The notes beneath the pieces were generated by a model. That model searched no databases, was not told where the DNA came from, and saw nothing but the letters and a program-made list of their open reading frames with translations. This document shows, piece after piece, positions 23,523 to 28,148 of a stretch of 28,148 nucleotides of DNA. Positions within the stretch are counted from its first letter, which is position 1; each line of letters opens with the position of its first letter. The position numbers and the translations under genes were made by a program. Source of the stretch: JBCCSZ01 sp039199225 (GTDB taxonomy: Bacteria; Bacteroidota; Bacteroidia; Chitinophagales; Saprospiraceae); the NCBI GenBank assembly GCA_039199225.1, contig JBCCSZ010000067.1, positions 1 through 28,148 of the forward strand. The letters are read 5' to 3'.

Positions 23523-24554
23523 ATGGAGAACGGGAGTCCACAGTCTGCCAAAACAAAGGTAATGATCATCGTATGGAAGTGGAAGGAGTTGACCGATCGC
23601 ATGGACTTGGTCTATGTAGAGGGGACAGAATCGGACGAGGAAAGACACAAGGTGATCCGGGTCAATATGACAGATTCCGAGAAGGTGAAAATGCTTTTGT
23701 TGGACTTGGCAGACCAATACAAAGAGTCGGATGTATTCATCTTTTTGCACCGCTCTCATCCCCATAATTTTACCGATGATTTCATCGAAGACCTTACAAG
23801 TATTGTACTGGATCGGCAACAGGAAAATCAATTGATCAAAAATAAATTCAAATGCTTTTTGATCGGAGGAGGACAGGATTACATCTACTTCTGCACCAAG
23901 GAGGAGGGCATCCTAGACGAAGTCGGATATTTCATGGACGATCCAGAATATGAGCTGATGGTCAAGGATGAGTTTGGCAAAGAGAAAAAATTGCAGGAAG
24001 GGGTTGCCGTTGTAACGCGCAAGTTTCATCGGCTGGAAGTCAAGCGCGTTTACTTCAACCAGGTTTGGTATTACTACAGCACAGAGTTTAAGAAAAAGCT
24101 GGAAGCGCTGCACATTGATTTGATGAGTCATCTGGTCGATTTAGAAAACTCAAATGGAAGTGCCAACCTACGATCGAAGGATATTTTGGCAAAGTTGGAA
24201 CAAGAAGAGCAACAGGCAGATAGTAAGCTTTTGCGCATTCGCATTCGAAGTCTGCTAAATGTGTATGATTTACATGAAATGGATTTGCTGCCCATCAACC
24301 AATACGAGCTAAGAGAAGAAGAAAAAGACAAATTGATAAAAAAGGAAAAGGAGTCGAAAAATTCTTATTTGATGGATGATTGTGCGGTTTACTTATCTGC
24401 CAGTAGACAGGCGGAACAGCAATATAAGAAACTATCCAGGTACTTGAAAAAGATGTTTGTTGTCCCGACAAATGGTCAGCTACAAGAGCAGTCATTGATT
24501 GAATTGAGACGCATCAACCAACTGTTCCGCTCTTTAATTATGAGTGTGAAGTAG
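23523..24554 (+). CDS. uncharacterised protein of the signalling cluster (343 aa)
   Basis: The product is not recognised. It is soluble, with no signal peptide. The first ~130 residues alternate strands and helices in a Rossmann-like way: strand KVMIIVWKW (12-20), strand SDVFIFLHRSHPH (69-81, with H75, H78, H81) and strand KFKCFLIGGGQDYIYF (108-123). The His cluster and the GGGQDY loop both fall at strand ends, where active sites of such folds usually lie. The C-terminal part (~185-340) is helical and highly charged, with coiled-coil character around 210-290. It sits 72 bp after the 1004-aa gene and 80 bp before the next one. It could be an input sensor or an effector; neither is shown. Confidence 0.65.
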   Translation: MENGSPQSAKTKVMIIVWKWKELTDRMDLVYVEGTESDEERHKVIRVNMTDSEKVKMLLLDLADQYKESDVFIFLHRSHPHNFTDDFIEDLTSIVLDRQQENQLIKNKFKCFLIGGGQDYIYFCTKEEGILDEVGYFMDDPEYELMVKDEFGKEKKLQEGVAVVTRKFHRLEVKRVYFNQVWYYYSTEFKKKLEALHIDLMSHLVDLENSNGSANLRSKDILAKLEQEEQQADSKLLRIRIRSLLNVYDLHEMDLLPINQYELREEEKDKLIKKEKESKNSYLMDDCAVYLSASRQAEQQYKKLSRYLKKMFVVPTNGQLQEQSLIELRRINQLFRSLIMSVK

Positions 24555-24634
24555 GATTGCTTTTGAGCTTAGGTCCAGAAATTTCAATCGGCTTTCGGAG
24601 TGCTGTGCTTTGAACGAACTAAATAATCCGTAAA

Positions 24635-25402
24635 ATGGAAAAAGACATCATCTATTTTTTTGGCAATAATGAGGTAATGATTAAAAAGTTGAGTGCCTAT
24701 TTCAACAAGCGGAATTATACCTTAAAAAAATACGACTTGAATCAATTGGATTCGGTGCATTATCTCTTGTTGATCGAACCCTATTCGATTCAGGGAAACT
24801 ACTTTGATATTCATCGGATTTTTCGAAATTACTTTGAAAAGGAATCCTCTCGTCATTCAAAATTAAAGCTGTTGGTGGCGGGTTTTGATACGGGTTGCGA
24901 TTGTCGCAACTACCTCAATTTACTGGATATGCCATCGAATATTGATGCGTTCTTGTTGCGAGCCGGAGTGATTCGAGAGCCCTGGAAAATTAGGCCGAGC
25001 AATGGCGATTTAATTGCCCAGTTGGATAAATTTTTCATGGGGCATCATCGGGTCAGCCTTTTTCAGCGATTGAACTATTTGCAGTTTGGCATTACCAATA
25101 TCAAAGACGCCATCGAGGGAAATATCGAAGGACAAAACCACGAAACTGCTTGGCTAAATGCTGCAGATATTTTGCGGACTGAAATGGATTCTTTTACCAA
25201 TCGTTGGCGTAACTATTCCATCTATTTTGAATGCTGTCCTTTTCACCAGCCTATGAAGGAAGTGCAAAAGCTGATGGGCCATTTGCGAAGTTATATTTTC
25301 GAACAGTCCGACCAATCGGTTTTTGAAAGGTACGATTGTCCGAGAGTGGTTGCAGATATTCGTAAAGAGTTGGTCAAAATGCAAGAATATGTACAGTACT
25401 AG
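24635..25402 (+). CDS. uncharacterised protein with pseudo-receiver-like N-terminus
   Basis: In this 255-aa product, residues 1-110 show the strand pattern of a receiver fold: DIIYFFG (4-10), TLKKYDL (29-35), HYLLLIEPY (42-50) and KLKLLVAGF (76-84). The acidic pair after strand 1 is replaced by GNN, and the phospho-acceptor position after strand 3 appears to be E48. If the fold is right, it cannot be phosphorylated in the normal way and might mimic the phosphorylated state. Cys88 and Cys90 (GCDC) follow strand 4. The rest is helical and not recognised. Its last 14 bp overlap the start of the AAA+ regulator, so the two are translationally coupled. Confidence 0.6.
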   Translation: MEKDIIYFFGNNEVMIKKLSAYFNKRNYTLKKYDLNQLDSVHYLLLIEPYSIQGNYFDIHRIFRNYFEKESSRHSKLKLLVAGFDTGCDCRNYLNLLDMPSNIDAFLLRAGVIREPWKIRPSNGDLIAQLDKFFMGHHRVSLFQRLNYLQFGITNIKDAIEGNIEGQNHETAWLNAADILRTEMDSFTNRWRNYSIYFECCPFHQPMKEVQKLMGHLRSYIFEQSDQSVFERYDCPRVVADIRKELVKMQEYVQY

Positions 25403-26864
25403 TAAAAAGGCAGTTTTGTTGGTGGTCGATGACGAGATCAATTTTCACAAGATGTTGAAGTTTGCTTTTCAAGGCAAATACGAGATTGTGAGTGCGCAAG
25501 ATATGTCGACGGTCGCTCCGTTGGTTAAGCAGAAAATGGTTGACCTTATTCTGTTGGATTTGAAGTTGAAAAAAGACACGGATTTCCATGCTGGTTTGAA
25601 GCGTATTGTAGGGCTTAAAAAAGACTATCCAAATATTCCGCTGCTCATTGTGACGAATAATGGGAAAACTGAAACCATCGTGACGGCAATGAAAAACGGT
25701 GCAGATGATTTTTTGTACAAAGGAGATTTCGATCGAATCAAATGGCAGAGTAAATTTGAAAAACACCTTAAGCCTCTGTACCTCGAGCGAGAAAACGAAC
25801 GACTAGAAACCCAAAAGGCCCAGCTGGAAGCAACCGTCAATTCTTTGAATTCCAATCATCCTTTTTTGGGACGCAGCGAAAAGATTTTAAAGATCAAAGA
25901 AGAGCTGTCATTTGTAGCTACGGCTGAAAAAAATACGACCGTCTTGATCACCGGAGAAACGGGGGTAGGCAAGGAAGTAGCTGCTCGCTATTTGCATGCA
26001 AGGGGCATTCGAAGCCACCAGCCCTTTGTGGCTGTTAACTTGTCGACCATTCAGTCGACCTTGGTGGAAAGCACTCTCTTTGGACACCAGAAGGGCGCCT
26101 TTACAGATGCCAAATCCGACCGGAAAGGCTTTTTCCACCAGGCCGAGGGCGGCATTCTATTCCTGGACGAGATTGGAGATATTTCCCTGGGTATGCAAGT
26201 TAAGCTGTTGCGTTTTATCCAGGATAAAACCTTTCGGATTGTAGGTTCGGAAAAAGACATTACACTGGATGTACAAATTGTTGCGGCTACCAATAAGGAC
26301 CTAAAAAAAGCAATAGAAGAGGGAACGTTTCGCGCTGATTTTTACCAGCGTTTGAAGGTGTTTCCCGTGCATATTCCGCCTTTGCGAAAACGCAGAGAAG
26401 ACATACCTGAGATGATTGCCCATTTTATGCAAATCGATGAATCCGACTTAGAAAAACAAGTAGAGAAAAATACTTTGTACAAACTGATCCACTACCGTTG
26501 GGAAGGCAATGTTCGAGAACTAAAAAATACCATCGAATACATGACGATCCGAAAGCGCCTCAAGAAAAAGGAGGTATTAGATTTGGAGTGTTTGCCAGAT
26601 GAGATTGTACAAAGCCCGAAGCCCGAAAATTTTTCCAATGCAGAAAGTAAGTTTGGGGCATTGGCTCATCGCGAAAGACTGGCTTTGGTGGACTTACAAA
26701 GCATTGAACGCACCCTCCAAGAATGTCTGGACCGCAAGGGACTGGCAGCGGCTAAATTGAACACCAATGCAGATGGTCTTCGATACAAAGTGAAAAAATA
26801 CTATTCGAACTACCCTTACCTTTTTGAAGAACTAGACCATATCAAAAGAGCGTATAATATTTAA
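25389..26864 (+). CDS. receiver + AAA+ (NtrC-class) response regulator
   Basis: The ATG at 25389 gives 491 aa; an earlier frame start at 25323 lies inside the previous gene. The receiver (8-118) is complete: D14, D15, phospho-acceptor D57, T89, K111. A coiled-coil linker (~130-152) leads to the AAA+ domain: Walker A GETGVGKE (189-196), the sigma-54 contact loop as GAFTDA (236-241) instead of GAFTGA, Walker B ILFLDE (256-261), sensor I N302, arginine-finger candidates R315 and R321, and sensor II GNVRE (373-377). The C-terminus (~432-491) only loosely resembles a Fis-type helix-turn-helix (IERTLQECLDRKGLAAAKL). Family members activate sigma-54 promoters by ATP hydrolysis. It is probably driven by phosphorylation from the 1004-aa protein. 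Confidence 0.9.
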   Translation: MYSTSKKAVLLVVDDEINFHKMLKFAFQGKYEIVSAQDMSTVAPLVKQKMVDLILLDLKLKKDTDFHAGLKRIVGLKKDYPNIPLLIVTNNGKTETIVTAMKNGADDFLYKGDFDRIKWQSKFEKHLKPLYLERENERLETQKAQLEATVNSLNSNHPFLGRSEKILKIKEELSFVATAEKNTTVLITGETGVGKEVAARYLHARGIRSHQPFVAVNLSTIQSTLVESTLFGHQKGAFTDAKSDRKGFFHQAEGGILFLDEIGDISLGMQVKLLRFIQDKTFRIVGSEKDITLDVQIVAATNKDLKKAIEEGTFRADFYQRLKVFPVHIPPLRKRREDIPEMIAHFMQIDESDLEKQVEKNTLYKLIHYRWEGNVRELKNTIEYMTIRKRLKKKEVLDLECLPDEIVQSPKPENFSNAESKFGALAHRERLALVDLQSIERTLQECLDRKGLAAAKLNTNADGLRYKVKKYYSNYPYLFEELDHIKRAYNI

Positions 26865-26884
26865 GAACTTTTAAATGCATCATC

Positions 26885-27319
26885 ATGAGCAATAACAGAA
26901 AAAAACCCGTAGTACTTGTTGTAGACGATGAGTTTTCGTTTCACAACAACTTGGTTTTCTCTTTTGGAGAGTACAACCTAATTAGTGTATACAAATTGGA
27001 CAGTGCCTATCCCATCTTGGAGGCCGTCAATTTGGATTTGGTGATACTGGATGTAGAGTTGGATTCCAACGAAGTACGAAGATACAGAGGTGTACAACTA
27101 CTGGAAGAAATCAAAGCCCAAAGGCCCGAACTACCCGTTGTGATTGTAACCAGCCACCAAGGCCGGAAGGATTTTCCTCAAAAGCTTTGTTTCGATAAAG
27201 CCGACAAGCTACTGACCAAAGACGAATACAACCGAAACAATTGGAAACAGATATTTGACGATCTAATGTTCGATGGGGAATCCCTAAAAAAAAAGCCTAT
27301 AACTGATTTTGCTTATTGA
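26885..27319 (+). CDS. stand-alone response regulator receiver (copy 2)
   Basis: This 144-aa single-domain receiver has the conserved set complete: D14, D15, phospho-acceptor D56, T89, K112. There is no output domain; only a short tail (FDGESLKKKPITDFAY) follows. It shares with the AAA+ regulator the run LVVDDE-x-x-FH at the start, a short hydrophobic F-x-F motif after it, and the end motif K-x-x-Y/F-x-R-x-x-W, which points to local duplication. It starts 20 bp after the AAA+ gene. Single-domain receivers usually act as phosphate sinks or relays, or bind a partner protein. Confidence 0.88.
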   Translation: MSNNRKKPVVLVVDDEFSFHNNLVFSFGEYNLISVYKLDSAYPILEAVNLDLVILDVELDSNEVRRYRGVQLLEEIKAQRPELPVVIVTSHQGRKDFPQKLCFDKADKLLTKDEYNRNNWKQIFDDLMFDGESLKKKPITDFAY

Positions 27320-27356
27320 GCACGTATTGCTAACCGGACTTACAAATTATTGAAAA

Positions 27357-27854
27357 GTGACTACTAGGAGAAAATATAGAATTCTGTTGATAGACGATGA
27401 ACCAACTTTTCATCATTTGTTTCATTTTGCCTTCGAACAAGCGTTTGAAATTACCAGTGTCTATTCCAAAGACATCGATGGCTTTTTTCAGCCAGGTGGA
27501 AAATCCTACGACGTCATTCTTTTAGACCTAGAGCTGGATCGCCGAACCGGAACCGCGTCGGGCATCGAACTCATTCCCCGGCTTACCAACGACCTCGGTC
27601 TACCCGTCGTCGTCATCTCTCATACAGATGGTGAAATAACCCAAAACGAAGCAATGCGCCACGGCTGGATCAGAGGTTTCCTGAGCAAGAAAAACTACCA
27701 ACGCAGCCGCTGGCTAAAAGACATCGAATCAACCGTTGAAATGTGCCACCGCCGATACGAACGAGCGCAAAAAAAAAGTAGCGCAAGCAATGAATTCTTG
27801 TCACAGGACATCATCCCAGATATCATACCCCAGCGAAAAAGACAAGAAAAGTAA
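27357..27854 (+). CDS. stand-alone response regulator receiver (copy 3)
   Basis: The product is 165 aa, starting at GTG 27357 (MTTRRKYRILLIDDEP); no ATG is available ahead of the fold. The receiver is complete: D13, D14, phospho-acceptor D57, S88 in place of the usual T (both are accepted) and K111. It carries the same DDE-x-x-FH and K-x-Y-x-R-x-x-W signatures as the two preceding receivers. A basic tail of about 40 residues (RRYERAQKKSSASNEF onward) lacks a recognised domain. It lies 37 bp after copy 2 and is the last gene before the terminator at 27887. Confidence 0.85.
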   Translation: MTTRRKYRILLIDDEPTFHHLFHFAFEQAFEITSVYSKDIDGFFQPGGKSYDVILLDLELDRRTGTASGIELIPRLTNDLGLPVVVISHTDGEITQNEAMRHGWIRGFLSKKNYQRSRWLKDIESTVEMCHRRYERAQKKSSASNEFLSQDIIPDIIPQRKRQEK

Positions 27855-27886
27855 TGATTGTTTACCGTTTTTAGAACCTATGCACC

Positions 27887-27970
27887 ACAAGGTGGAATAC
27901 GGTTTTGGATTCCCTGCTCTCACAAAAAGCAGCCTTCCCATCCACCCTTTCCACCTTGTTTTTTATTTTT
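27887..27970 (+). terminator. long-loop terminator at the end of the signalling cluster
   Basis: Perfect 11-bp arms, ACAAGGTGGAA (27887-27897) and its complement (27949-27959), are followed by TTTTTATTTTT. The 51-nt loop contains a small internal CTGCT/AGCAG hairpin. It lies 32 bp after the last receiver gene and closes the cluster. Confidence 0.6.
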
Positions 27971-28049
27971 CACCGCACACCAAGTCGGTCTGTAGTTTGG
28001 CAATTTCCATTGAGCAAATTAGGTAATATCGAATATACCATTTAATTTT

Positions 28050-28148
28050 CACCGCTCACCGCTCACCGCTCACCGCTCACCGCTCACCGCTCACCGCTCA
28101 CCGCTCACCGCTCACCGCTCACCGCTCACCGCTCACCGCTCACCGCTC
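28050..28148. repeat. 7-bp tandem repeat (unit CACCGCT), runs off the window end
   Basis: Fourteen perfect head-to-tail copies plus one base run to the last base of the window, so the true length is unknown. A single diverged copy (tttttCACCGCACACC) occurs at 27966-27979, just after the terminator. There are no spacers. Repeats of this kind commonly break short-read assemblies, which may explain why the window ends here. Confidence 0.97.

Noticed and set aside
27736..28026. 96-aa frame after the last receiver
   Set aside because: It overlaps the receiver gene in another frame and then covers the terminator and AT-rich intergenic sequence. No start signal or domain is seen.
28050..28148. CRISPR array
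   Set aside because: Copies of a 7-bp unit are directly contiguous without spacers, and no cas gene is present. The same applies to 83-138.

Overview
The window looks like a Bacteroidota chromosome segment, most likely from the Saprospiria/Lewinella-like branch. This is inferred from the gene families present: a GTG-started LptF/LptG permease, ECF sigma factors paired with small anti-sigma-like proteins, two DUF4252 proteins, a sortilin-type Asp-box protein and a DUF5995 protein. Other support comes from A-rich start regions with few clear Shine-Dalgarno sites and a few matches to the Bacteroidota -7 box TAnnTTTG. I see no rRNA, tRNA, transposase, phage gene or CRISPR array. The window ends inside a 7-bp tandem repeat, and an 8-bp tandem repeat lies near its start.

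Layout. (a) 1-2375, minus strand: an 8-bp tandem repeat runs into the 3' end of a PAP2 phosphatase gene, which follows an LptF/LptG permease gene. (b) 3097-5491, plus strand: ECF sigma factor, overlapping membrane anti-sigma-like gene and two exported DUF4252 proteins, closed by a strong terminator. (c) 5566-6603, minus: fatty acid desaturase. (d) 7076-12846, plus: a small protein of unknown function, a 961-aa exported Asp-box (VPS10/sortilin-like) protein, DUF5995, and a second sigma factor with a soluble partner. (e) 13046-17737, minus: a tightly packed set of M42 peptidase, SH3 lipoprotein, UbiA-like membrane protein and a two-TM protein of unknown function, preceded by pyrE. (f) 18122-20133, plus: NUDIX hydrolase, a small exported protein with a textbook terminator, and a two-TM protein.

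(g) 20436-27854, plus, is the most unusual part. It is a six-gene cluster with short gaps. It encodes a 1004-aa protein with DHp-like and divergent GHKL ATPase-like segments and an uncharacterised C-terminal domain; a 343-aa protein of unknown function; a 255-aa protein whose N-terminus looks like a receiver fold without the phospho-acceptor; a receiver + AAA+ (NtrC-class) regulator; and two stand-alone receivers. The three true receivers share private sequence signatures and look like local duplicates. There is no recognisable sensor or transmembrane segment. Inference: this is a cytosolic phosphorelay-like or signalling module whose input, and possibly effector, lies in the two proteins of unknown function and the C-terminal domain. 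A 13-bp palindrome repeated 21 bp apart and a 12-bp palindrome lie upstream, and a long-arm terminator lies downstream.
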